Part shown: piece after piece, positions 50,379-59,261 of the stretch
How positions within the stretch are numbered: position 1 is the first letter of the stretch
How the letters are laid out: each line of letters starts with the position of its first letter
Assembly: GCF_017310015.1 (NCBI RefSeq)
Contig: NZ_CP022297.1
Span: 1,364,001 to 1,428,000, forward strand
Source of the DNA: Marinobacterium iners
GTDB taxonomy: Bacteria; Pseudomonadota; Gammaproteobacteria; Pseudomonadales; Balneatricaceae
DNA: 64,000 bases
Reading direction: 5' to 3'
Made by a program: the position numbers and the translations under genes
The notes under the pieces: generated by a model
Seen by the model: only the letters and a program-made list of their open reading frames with translations
The model's database searches: none
What the model was told of the DNA's origin: nothing

Positions 50379-52178
50379 TTACAGGCAGTTGGCCTTGCGG
50401 TAGCTGCCCTGATAATCAAACAGGCGCTCACGGACCTGCCAAAAGCCACCCCCTTTTGCGGAGCGGCCTTTCTTGCCGCTCATGCGGGCGATTACGAAAT
50501 CGGGTGCTGGCAGTAATGCTTCACTGGCAACGACCTCGGCTGCGGAGGTGAAGCGGCGGGGCTGTCTGCCCTGACCACAGCGGCGACCGAACAGGTTATT
50601 GAACAGGGCCTTTTGTGCGGGACGATCCATGTGGAAACGCTCCTGCAGTTCCTCTCCCTGTTCCTCGTGGTAGATCAGCGTCACACACTCGCCGCTGGCA
50701 CTGACACTGATACCGGCGCAGCGAATCACTTTGGCGTCCTTCAGCTGCAGCGCACGCTTGAGCAGGTCATCCGGGTCGATGATCGCTTCATTGCAGCTGT
50801 GGCAGCGACGGGCGGCGATGTCGTTTTCAGCCCCACAGTGGGGACATTCCTTGAACTTGAAGCGGTAATCACACTGTTGCGGTTTTTCCCCTTCCAGCTC
50901 CAGCAGGCCCTGACAGCGGCGGCCATGGTGTTCGATCACCTGACCGCTGTCGTCTGTCTTGCCCCAGAAAATGTTGGCAAAACCGCAGCTGGGGCAGAAC
51001 ACCTGTACCGGCTCACTGTCGGTTGAGGGGCGCGGTGTGCCTACCTCCGGGTGGTGCAGGTTGAAGCCATTCCCTGCGTAATCGACCACCAGACAGTCCC
51101 GCTTGCCCTCGCTCAGGCGCAGGCCACGGCCCACAATTTGCTGATACAGGCTGACCGAAGCGGTGGGGCGCAGGATGGCGATAAAATCCACATGGGGCGC
51201 GTCAAAGCCGGTGGTGAGAACGGCAACATTGACCAGATATTTCAACTGGCGCACCTTGAACGCCCGAATCAGCCGTTTGCGCTCCTCACTCGGTGTGGTT
51301 CCGGTGACGATGGCGGTCTGCTCGGCAGGCAGATAACCCTGAATTTCGCGGGCATGCTCGACTGTGGCGGCAAACACCATCACCCCTTCACGCTGCGCCG
51401 CCAGTTCGGTGATCTGCTCGCAGATGGCACGGGTAACACGCGGGTGTTTCAGCAGCAGACTGTTCAGTTCTCGCTCTGGATAATGACCGCTTGAAGAGGG
51501 TGTCAGGGCGGAAAAGTCGTAGTGGGCGATGGCGGCGTCCACCAGTTCGGGAGGTGTCAGATAGCCTTTGCGGATCATCCAGCTCAGCGGCAGTTCATAG
51601 ATGCAACGTTCAAACACACGCGGCTCTTCGCTGCGCACAAAACCACGATAGTGAGTGCGGTAGATCCAGCCATAACCCAGTCGGTAGGGTGTGGCGGTCA
51701 GGCCGAGCAGTTTCAGCCCCGGGTTCTGTTGCCGCAGGTGGCTGATCACCTGCTGATACTGGGAGGTATCGTCTTCACTGACGCGGTGGCATTCGTCGAT
51801 GATCAGGAGCGAGAACTGATCCGTAAAGTCCTCCAGATTGCGCGCGATCGACTGTACACTGGCAAAGGTAACCTGGTGATTGAATTCGCGTCGGCCAAGA
51901 CCGGCGGAGAAAATGCCCGCTTCCAGCCCCAGGGCGGCATATTTGGCGTGGTTTTGCTCGACCAGCTCGCGTACATGGGTGATCACCAGAATGCGCTTGC
52001 GGGCCAGTCGCGCAAGCTCGGCGATGACCAGGCTTTTACCGGCGCCGGTTGGCAGTACAATCACCGCCGGGTCATCGCCGGCGCGAAAGTGTTTCAGGGT
52101 GGCGTCGACCGCTTCCTGCTGGTAGTCACGCAGGGTGAACGCGGTGTTTGTGGGGCGTTTGGCTGTCATGGCGGCCAT
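50379..52178 (-). CDS. RadD/YejH-like superfamily 2 DNA helicase
   Basis: The protein (599 residues from the ATG at 52178; 596 from 52169) starts MAAMTAKRPTNTAFTLRDYQ. Walker A is LPTGAGKS, the DEAD box is DECH, motif III is TATPYR and motif VI is QQIVGRGLRL. The C-terminal part has Cys clusters for zinc (CPSCGF, CPHCGAENDIAARRCHSC), as in RadD. E. coli RadD acts in DNA repair with RecA. A longer frame reaching back to 52334 overlaps the divergent gene and was rejected. The gene symbol is withheld because ortholog status needs a comparison. Confidence 0.88.
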   Translation of the reverse strand: MAAMTAKRPTNTAFTLRDYQQEAVDATLKHFRAGDDPAVIVLPTGAGKSLVIAELARLARKRILVITHVRELVEQNHAKYAALGLEAGIFSAGLGRREFNHQVTFASVQSIARNLEDFTDQFSLLIIDECHRVSEDDTSQYQQVISHLRQQNPGLKLLGLTATPYRLGYGWIYRTHYRGFVRSEEPRVFERCIYELPLSWMIRKGYLTPPELVDAAIAHYDFSALTPSSSGHYPERELNSLLLKHPRVTRAICEQITELAAQREGVMVFAATVEHAREIQGYLPAEQTAIVTGTTPSEERKRLIRAFKVRQLKYLVNVAVLTTGFDAPHVDFIAILRPTASVSLYQQIVGRGLRLSEGKRDCLVVDYAGNGFNLHHPEVGTPRPSTDSEPVQVFCPSCGFANIFWGKTDDSGQVIEHHGRRCQGLLELEGEKPQQCDYRFKFKECPHCGAENDIAARRCHSCNEAIIDPDDLLKRALQLKDAKVIRCAGISVSASGECVTLIYHEEQGEELQERFHMDRPAQKALFNNLFGRRCGQGRQPRRFTSAAEVVASEALLPAPDFVIARMSGKKGRSAKGGGFWQVRERLFDYQGSYRKANCL

Positions 52179-52222
52179 GGTAATGCGCGGCCTGAGCAAA
52201 CTCCATCGGTAGGGGGAAATGA

Positions 52223-53062
52223 ATGACCTTTGAAGTCTGGTTACGGCTGTCGGCTTTTCTGTTGGTGCTGCTGTTGTGTGCCCTGTTCGAGTGGCGCATG
52301 CCAAGGCGCAGCTGGCGTTTTCCCAAAGGCTCACGCTGGCTGACCAACCTGACTCTCACCCTGCTGAATACCGTACTGGCCCGACTGACGCTGGGTGCTT
52401 TTGCCATCACTGCCGCTATCTGGGCCAGTGATCAGGGCATCGGGCTGTTCAATCACATTGCCGCCCCCCAGTGGCTGATTCTGCTGACCGGGGTTGTGGT
52501 GCTGGATGCGGCGGTCTGGCTGCAGCATCGGGTCACCCATCGGGTGCCGTTGCTGTGGCGGCTGCACCGAGTGCACCATACCGACCCGGAGCTGGATGTG
52601 ACCACGGCGCTGCGTTTTCATCCGGTGGAGATCGGTTTGTCATTGCTGTGGAAGGCGTTGGTGGTGATTCTGCTGGGGCTGACACCGGCCGCAGTGATTC
52701 TTTTTGAGTTGTTGCTGAGCATTTCAGCCATTTTTACCCACGCCAACCTGCGCCTGCCTGCAGGGCTGGATCGGCGCCTGCGCTGGCTGATCTGCACCCC
52801 AGACATGCACCGCATCCATCACTCGGTGTATCAGCCGGAAACCGACAGCAACTACGGCTTTTTTCTGTCGATCTGGGATCGCGCCTTTGGCTCCTATCGC
52901 CACAAGCCCGCCGATGGGGTCGAACAGATGCGGCTGGGGCTGCTGGAATTTACCGAACCGCGTGAGCTGACGCTGGGGCATTTGTTGCTGCAGCCTTTGA
53001 AAAACATCAAACGGATCAACGATAACGGGCCGTTTGAAAAGCCGAATCGGCCCGTGTCATAG
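52223..53062 (+). CDS. Sterol desaturase/fatty acid hydroxylase family protein
   Basis: The 279-residue membrane enzyme has the three His clusters that bind the diiron centre: HRVTH (102-106), HRVHH (115-119) and HRIHH (196-200), with an additional His at 173. Four or more hydrophobic segments surround them. In bacteria such enzymes hydroxylate lipids; the substrate is unknown. AGGGGG precedes the ATG. The last 6 bases overlap the convergent glycosyltransferase gene. Confidence 0.92.
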   Translation: MTFEVWLRLSAFLLVLLLCALFEWRMPRRSWRFPKGSRWLTNLTLTLLNTVLARLTLGAFAITAAIWASDQGIGLFNHIAAPQWLILLTGVVVLDAAVWLQHRVTHRVPLLWRLHRVHHTDPELDVTTALRFHPVEIGLSLLWKALVVILLGLTPAAVILFELLLSISAIFTHANLRLPAGLDRRLRWLICTPDMHRIHHSVYQPETDSNYGFFLSIWDRAFGSYRHKPADGVEQMRLGLLEFTEPRELTLGHLLLQPLKNIKRINDNGPFEKPNRPVS

Positions 53063-54160
53063 AAACGGTGCGCCGCCTTGGGTCAGGGTTTCAATGACCC
53101 GACCCCAGCTCGCCTTCAGGGCAGGCCAGCCAAGATGTTCTACATCAGGTGTCTTGATCGGCTCGCCGCGGTGTTTGGAGGCCGAAAGCTCGGCCAGCAT
53201 TCGGGCCAGTGCCGTGGTTTCCTCCTGCTCGGCATAGCGATATTCAGCTGCAAACAGTTCACGGTAGGCCAGTCGATCCGGCACCACCGGGCGACAGCCT
53301 GCCGCGACCGCTTCCAAAACGGCAATGCCCTGAAAGTCGTGCAATGCGGTCGACAGCACCACGTCAGAGCGTTGCAGCAACCGACGATAGGTCTCGGTAC
53401 TCTCGATGTGCCCCCAGCACCCCAGCTGCCCGCCGGATTCAAGTCGCCGTTTCAGTTGATCGAACACCGGAGGCAACCGCCGAAACTGCTGCCCGACCAC
53501 ATGCAGGCAAAAATCGACGTGATCGGTCTGCAGGCGCTCCACTGCGGCCAGCAACAATTCGGGGCCCTTGTCGAACTCCCAACGGTGATTCCAGACGATC
53601 TCCAGCGGGCCTTCAACTGGTGCGGCAGGCAGGAATACCTGCTCGGGCAGAGGAACGGGCAACACCTCCGAGCGAGCTCGTATTTGCTCCACCAGGCCGG
53701 GAGGAACCTGGTCGGGCAGCTTGCGCAGCAGTCGGTCAGCACCCTCCAGCAAGGTGTCTCGGTTGTAGCCGGAATTGAACAGCACGCGATCGGCACAGAG
53801 CGCGTTATAGAGATTCAGTATCAGGGGCTCGACACTTTGATGCTCATGCCCGGACGCGGGGTAGGCAAACTGATTTTCGTGGAAATAGACCACGCAGGGC
53901 GTCTGGGCCAGTGAAGGAACAAAGCCGCGCAGGCTGGTCAGGTCCACCATCGAGGTGGCAATGATCAGGTCATAGGGTTGCTGCAGGCGATCCCTTTCGC
54001 CGAAGGCCCAGCTCAGGCTGTTGCCGCGAATGCGCCAGCTGAAATAACGCGCGGGCAGGCTCAGTACCGTCCAGTCATGTTCGGGCAGAGCATTCACCAG
54101 CCCCTTGCGCCAGTACTGATGACTGACCGCATCGTAGGCTGACAGCAGAAGAATCCGCAT
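53057..54160 (-). CDS. QTMAN-like (DUF3524) glycosyltransferase
   Basis: The 367-residue protein begins MRILLLSAYDAVSHQYWRKG and continues LPARYFSWRIRGNSLSWAF and VYFHENQFAYPASGHEHQS, the N-terminal domain of the DUF3524/tRNA-queuosine mannosyltransferase family. The GT4-type C-domain includes WNHRWEFDKGPELLLAAVERL, VVLSTALHDFQGIAVLEAV and AGCRPVVPDRLAYRELF. The vertebrate relative (GTDC1/QTMAN) mannosylates queuosine in tRNA-Asp; the bacterial acceptor is not established. The start at 54160 removes 35 unconserved residues. It is divergent from the SDR gene. Confidence 0.85.
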   Translation of the reverse strand: MRILLLSAYDAVSHQYWRKGLVNALPEHDWTVLSLPARYFSWRIRGNSLSWAFGERDRLQQPYDLIIATSMVDLTSLRGFVPSLAQTPCVVYFHENQFAYPASGHEHQSVEPLILNLYNALCADRVLFNSGYNRDTLLEGADRLLRKLPDQVPPGLVEQIRARSEVLPVPLPEQVFLPAAPVEGPLEIVWNHRWEFDKGPELLLAAVERLQTDHVDFCLHVVGQQFRRLPPVFDQLKRRLESGGQLGCWGHIESTETYRRLLQRSDVVLSTALHDFQGIAVLEAVAAGCRPVVPDRLAYRELFAAEYRYAEQEETTALARMLAELSASKHRGEPIKTPDVEHLGWPALKASWGRVIETLTQGGAPFL

Positions 54161-54267
54161 ATCGGTATCCAGGCAGAAAAAGAAACGCATTGTGCCAGAG
54201 GGGTCCGAACTTGTCAGACCGTGATCGGCCTGCTTGACTGAGGGTAGATGTTTCAAGGAGAGCACAG

Positions 54268-54966
54268 ATGGCCAGAACAGTTTTGATTACCGGTTGCAAT
54301 CGTGGTCTGGGGCTTGAGTTCGCCTATCAATATGCACGGGATGGCTGGCAGGTACATGCCTGTGCGCGGGATCTGGTGCATGCCGAGGCACTGCAGGCGC
54401 TGGAGGCGCGCTTTCCCGAGCAAATCAGCCTGCATACGCTGGATGTAAACAAGGACGGGCAGATCAAGGCGCTGGACCGCGTGCTGGAGAACACCACCAT
54501 CGACCTGCTGATCAATAATGCAGGTTATTACGGTCCCAAGGGTGTGGCGTTTGGCACCCTGGAGCGTGAGCTTTGGCGACAGGTACTTGAAACCAATACG
54601 CTTAGCCCATTGATGCTGACGCAGGCGCTGTATCCGCGCATTGCGGCCAGTGAGCTGAAAACAGTGGCATTTCTCAGCAGTAAGGTTGGCAGTATTGCCG
54701 ACAACACTTCAGGTGGCGGTTACTACTACCGCAGCTCCAAAACCGCACTGAACCAGATAGTGCGCAGCCTGTCCATCGACTTGGCGGGGGCCGGGGTAAA
54801 AGTGGTTGCATTGCATCCGGGCTGGGCCCAAACCGATATGGGGGGCAGTAATGCACTGATTACGCCAGAAGAGAGCGTCAGCGCCCTGCGCACGCTTCTG
54901 ACAGGTCTAACTCAGGATCAAAGCGGCGACTTCATCAATTATGATGGTAGTACTCTGCCCTGGTGA
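54268..54966 (+). CDS. Short-chain dehydrogenase/reductase (CsgA/C-factor-like)
   Basis: The 232-residue Rossmann-fold oxidoreductase has the cofactor loop TGCNRGLG (8-15), DLLINNAGYYG, and the catalytic YYYRSSK with an upstream Ser (FLSSKVG). The layout and ALHPGWAQTDMGG near the C-terminus are those of the C-factor-like SDR group. The substrate is unknown. AAGGAG precedes the ATG. Confidence 0.92.
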   Translation: MARTVLITGCNRGLGLEFAYQYARDGWQVHACARDLVHAEALQALEARFPEQISLHTLDVNKDGQIKALDRVLENTTIDLLINNAGYYGPKGVAFGTLERELWRQVLETNTLSPLMLTQALYPRIAASELKTVAFLSSKVGSIADNTSGGGYYYRSSKTALNQIVRSLSIDLAGAGVKVVALHPGWAQTDMGGSNALITPEESVSALRTLLTGLTQDQSGDFINYDGSTLPW

Positions 54967-55051
54967 GCTTTATTGCGGTGGTCTGATTGCTATGGAAGGG
55001 CCTGACAGGTAGATTTGATTCTCAATGCTTTTGGGCAGGGAAGGTGACAGG

Positions 55052-58000
55052 ATGCTGCTTTCACAGATGCGATCACCGCTGACACTGACACTGCTGTATG
55101 CCGTTCTGGGTGTGGCGTGGATTGTGTTCAGTGACCAGCTTGTCGTTTACCTGGCCGGTGATCTTCACCGTTTTGCCGAGGTCAGCCGTTACAAGGGTGT
55201 GGCCTTCGTGCTCATCAGTGCGGCGCTTATTTACCTGGCTCTGACCCGTTTCCGGCTTGAGGAGTCGTCCAGCCGTGTCCCTGGGCGCCAACGCTTCCTT
55301 GTGCTTGCCTTTATCGCTCTGTTGCTGGTGGTGCCGCTGCTGGGGGTATCTGTAACCCGCCTGTATGGTCCTGAGCTGCAGCAGCGTGAGCTGGACCGGC
55401 TGGACCAGGTTGCCGAGCTGAAAAGCTCGCAAATCAGTCAATGGCTTAAACAGAGCAGTCGGGAGCTGGGAGCCATTGAGCAGCTGCTGGTAACAGGTGG
55501 CAGTACAGTTGCTCCCGAGTCAGAGGGTTTTGCACGCATGCAGCAGGCCGTTTCCAGTCTGTTGCAGGGGTTGGGTTATTCCGGGGCAGAAATCCACTTT
55601 CCGGGGCGGGAGCCGCTTCAACTGGGAACGGTCCCCCGTATAGCGACCAATGGTAATGCGCTCAAGCCCTTCAGAATCAGTCAGAGAGACTGGTTGCAGC
55701 TGCTACAGGATGAAAACGCGACTGCCTGGGTTCGACTGTCTCGCCCAAGTCATGAGGATCGCATTGCCCTTGAGCTTTATCGACCGCTTGAAACCTCGCT
55801 GCAGCCGATACTGTCTGAGTGGCTGTTAAGTGGAAACAGTGCGGAGCTTCTGTTGCTGCAGGCAAAAGGGGGCCGAGGAGTCTATATTTCACCGCTGAAG
55901 CACAGTGACGCTCGGCCCATGACGCAAACTATTGCTCTGATCGGGCAAACAATTCCTGGGGCTATTGCACTGGTTTCAGGTGGCGCGGGTGAGGTTGCTG
56001 GCGAGGACTACCGAGGTGTCCCGGTGCTGGCGGCTTACAGAACCGTACCTGATACCCCTTGGGCGTTGGTGATCAAACGTGACCATGATGAGGTGTTTGA
56101 GCCGCTTGATACCCTGCTACAGTGGATGCTGCTTTTAGGCATGATATTCATGCTGGCGGTGGGGCTCATCCTGCTGCTGCTTTGGCGTCAGCAGCGCCTG
56201 CGGTTAAGTTTGCAGGTCAAGGCGGATCTGGATGCGCGTGACCGAATCCTGCAGCGCTTTTATGACATGCCACTGATCGGAATGGGCATCTATGACCCCG
56301 TTGCCCGGCGCTGGGTGCGCGTCAATGACGAACTACTGTGGATGCTGGGCTATGAGCGTGAGCAGTTCATGGCAATGGACTGGCGGGAACTGACCCCAAG
56401 CCACCTGCTTGAAGAGGAAGAATATCAATTTCAGGCAGTAATGGATGGTGTCACCGATGGCTACCAGATGGAAAAACAGCTGCGTCATGCGGATGGGCAT
56501 CTGGTGGATATTCGGCTTAATGTACAGATTGAACGGGAAAACGGCGGCTGGATGCTGGCAATTGCGCAGGATATCTCTGAGCGCAAGCGCCATGAAATGC
56601 TGATCCAGCGTCAGGCCAACCTGTACAACATGCTGTCGCAAACCAACCAGATGATTGTGCGCCGCCATACGCCGGATCGGATCTTCCAGAGCGCCTGTGA
56701 TATTGCCGTCCGTTTCGGCAAACTGAGATTTGCCTGGATGGCTCAGCTTGATCAAAAAGGTCAACTCAAGCCCCTGGCCAGCGCCGGGTTTGGTGGCGAA
56801 AGCCTGCCGATGCTGGTGCAGTTGTGCCGCAATTATCCCGAGCAGGGGTTGACCATGGCAGCCATCAGGCAGGGCGAACGCATGCTGGCAAACAACATTT
56901 TTACCGACCCCGGCTTTCAGCCCTGGTATCAGCTGGCGCGACGCCATGATATCCATGCTGCCATCGTACTGCCCTTGAGTGATGCCGATGGCCGGCTTGT
57001 GGTGATGACACTGTATGCCGGCGAGCCTGACTTTTTCACCGATGAGGTTGTGAATACGCTGGATGAACTCAGCCATGACATCAGTTTTGCACTGGCCAAC
57101 TACTCACGAGACCAGGCGCTGGAAAAGGCGAACCAGGTGATCAATGCCAGTCCTGTAGTCTTGATGCGCTGGGAAAACAGTGCAGGCTGGCCAGTGAGCT
57201 ATGTGTCAGACAATGTGCGCCGCTGGGGAATCGAACCTGCGGAGCTGCGAAGTGGCGAGCTTAACTACGAACAACTGATACACCCGGATGATCGTGAGAT
57301 CATTGCCGCGGAAGTGAAAGGGCATCTTGAACGCAACGAAAACGAATATCATCAGTTGTACCGTTTGCAGCTGGCATCGGGTGAGGTGATCTGGGTAGAG
57401 GACCATACCCATGTGCAGCGGGATCGTCAGAACAACATTCTACATATAGAAGGTGTATTGACCGATGTAACCGAGCGCCAGCAGCAGGAGGCACGGCTGG
57501 AACGTGCCTCGGCCGTACTGGACAGTACCCGCGAGGCCGTGGTGATCACGGACGCCCGACAACATATTATTCAGATTAACCCTGCGTTCAACGAGATGTT
57601 TGGCTGGACGGAGGAGGAGTTGGTCGGCAACACGCCGCACCAGTTTGCCTCCGGCCGTCATGACAGTACCTTTTATGAGCATATGTGGTACGAGCTGGAT
57701 CAGTCCGGCCACTGGCAGGGTGAAATCATGAGCCGGCGCCGCGATGGCGAGGTGTTCCCGGCGTTGCTCAGTATCAGCGTGGTACGCGGGCCGCATGGCA
57801 GGATCAACCATTATGTCGGGGTTTATACAGACCTTAGCCGCTTGAAAGAGAGCGAATCCAGGCTGGAATACCAGGCACTGCACGACCTGTTGACCGGCCT
57901 GCCCAACCGACAGATGCTCTTCAGCCAGCTGGACCACTGTATTCATTACAACTGCCGCCACAAGCGTACATCGGCACTGCTGATGATCGACCTGGACAAC

Positions 58001-59161
58001 TTCAAGGATGTGAATGACAGCTTTGGTCATCTGGTGGGTGATCAGTTGCTTGAGCAGGCCGCGCAGCGACTGAAATTGCGCCTGCGGGACGAAGACATGC
58101 TGTTCCGTCTGGGAGGGGATGAATTTGCGGTATTGCTTGAGGATGTAACTTCAGGCAGCGATGCAGCCAATGTGGCGTTAAGCTTGATTCGACAGTTTGA
58201 CGGCAGCTTTACGCTAAGCGGTGGTGTGGAGGTTCGTGTCGGTGCCAGCATCGGCATCAGTCTGATCACCAATCTCAAACAGAAACCGGAAGACCTCTTG
58301 CAGCAGGCGGATGCGGCTCTGTTTCGAGCCAAGGAGCGGCGTGGCAGCCTGAGCTTCTATAGTGATGATCTCACTCAGGCTGCTCGCCAGCGGCTGGAGC
58401 TGGAACAGCGTCTGGGCCGGGCCATCGAAGCCAATGAACTTCGACTTTACTATCAGCCGCAGTGGTCTCTGGAAACGGGTGAAATGACCGGGGTGGAAGC
58501 GCTGGTCCGCTGGCAGGACCCTGAGCGGGGTCTGATCTCGCCAGTGGAGTTTATCCCCATCGCCGAGCAAACTGTTTTGATTGACCATATTGGCCGTTGG
58601 GTGCTGAACGAAGCCTGTGATCAAATTGCCCGCTGGCAGGCGGCTGGCCTGCATATCCCGCGTGTGGCTGTGAATGTGTCACCGCAACAGCTGCGCTATC
58701 ACAGCCTGCCGGATGAAGTGGCCAAGGCGCTGGAGCGGACCGGTATTGCACCGGAGCTGCTTGAGCTTGAGTTGACCGAGAGCGCCCTGATGGCGCCCAA
58801 CCTTGAACCGGTGGCCATGTTGAAGCAGTTGCGGGGACTGGGTGTGCGGCTGGCAATCGACGATTTCGGTACCGGCTACTCTTCCCTGGCTTACCTGAAA
58901 CGTTTCCCGCTCGATCTGCTCAAGATCGACAAATCCTTTACCGATGATCTGCTTGAAAGCGATGAGGCACGTGCCATCGTTGAAACCATCATTGTGCTGG
59001 GGCACAAGCTTGGCCTGAGAGTGCTGGCCGAAGGGGTTGAAACCGAGGCCCAGCGCAGCCTGCTCAACACGCTTGGCTGTCACCAGTATCAGGGCTACTT
59101 GGCCAGCAAGCCTCTGCCCGTGGCAGAGCTGGAGGTGTTGCTGGCAGCACCGCAAGGTTGA
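55052..59161 (+). CDS. Large membrane GGDEF-EAL protein with GAF and PAS sensors
   Basis: The protein is about 1369 residues from the ATG at 55052, which has AAGG 7 bases upstream (an ATG at 55025 would add nine). Three membrane helices lie in the first 100 residues, then a periplasmic domain of about 250 residues, a fourth helix (about 355-380), a PAS domain, a GAF domain (about 535-680), two more PAS domains, GGDEF (RLGGDEF with an RDED inhibitory site) and EAL (EALVRW, DDFGTGYSS, EGVETEAQ). Both enzymatic halves look intact. It is the first of three signalling genes in a row. Confidence 0.92.
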   Translation: MLLSQMRSPLTLTLLYAVLGVAWIVFSDQLVVYLAGDLHRFAEVSRYKGVAFVLISAALIYLALTRFRLEESSSRVPGRQRFLVLAFIALLLVVPLLGVSVTRLYGPELQQRELDRLDQVAELKSSQISQWLKQSSRELGAIEQLLVTGGSTVAPESEGFARMQQAVSSLLQGLGYSGAEIHFPGREPLQLGTVPRIATNGNALKPFRISQRDWLQLLQDENATAWVRLSRPSHEDRIALELYRPLETSLQPILSEWLLSGNSAELLLLQAKGGRGVYISPLKHSDARPMTQTIALIGQTIPGAIALVSGGAGEVAGEDYRGVPVLAAYRTVPDTPWALVIKRDHDEVFEPLDTLLQWMLLLGMIFMLAVGLILLLLWRQQRLRLSLQVKADLDARDRILQRFYDMPLIGMGIYDPVARRWVRVNDELLWMLGYEREQFMAMDWRELTPSHLLEEEEYQFQAVMDGVTDGYQMEKQLRHADGHLVDIRLNVQIERENGGWMLAIAQDISERKRHEMLIQRQANLYNMLSQTNQMIVRRHTPDRIFQSACDIAVRFGKLRFAWMAQLDQKGQLKPLASAGFGGESLPMLVQLCRNYPEQGLTMAAIRQGERMLANNIFTDPGFQPWYQLARRHDIHAAIVLPLSDADGRLVVMTLYAGEPDFFTDEVVNTLDELSHDISFALANYSRDQALEKANQVINASPVVLMRWENSAGWPVSYVSDNVRRWGIEPAELRSGELNYEQLIHPDDREIIAAEVKGHLERNENEYHQLYRLQLASGEVIWVEDHTHVQRDRQNNILHIEGVLTDVTERQQQEARLERASAVLDSTREAVVITDARQHIIQINPAFNEMFGWTEEELVGNTPHQFASGRHDSTFYEHMWYELDQSGHWQGEIMSRRRDGEVFPALLSISVVRGPHGRINHYVGVYTDLSRLKESESRLEYQALHDLLTGLPNRQMLFSQLDHCIHYNCRHKRTSALLMIDLDNFKDVNDSFGHLVGDQLLEQAAQRLKLRLRDEDMLFRLGGDEFAVLLEDVTSGSDAANVALSLIRQFDGSFTLSGGVEVRVGASIGISLITNLKQKPEDLLQQADAALFRAKERRGSLSFYSDDLTQAARQRLELEQRLGRAIEANELRLYYQPQWSLETGEMTGVEALVRWQDPERGLISPVEFIPIAEQTVLIDHIGRWVLNEACDQIARWQAAGLHIPRVAVNVSPQQLRYHSLPDEVAKALERTGIAPELLELELTESALMAPNLEPVAMLKQLRGLGVRLAIDDFGTGYSSLAYLKRFPLDLLKIDKSFTDDLLESDEARAIVETIIVLGHKLGLRVLAEGVETEAQRSLLNTLGCHQYQGYLASKPLPVAELEVLLAAPQG

Positions 59162-59261
59162 TCTGCAACAACGGGAGAAGATACCCAGTTGTGGCTTTTG
59201 ATGTATGATCAAGCAAATGTTTAATACCCAGGTCTCAACCTTCTGACCTGCAGGGAGTGCA

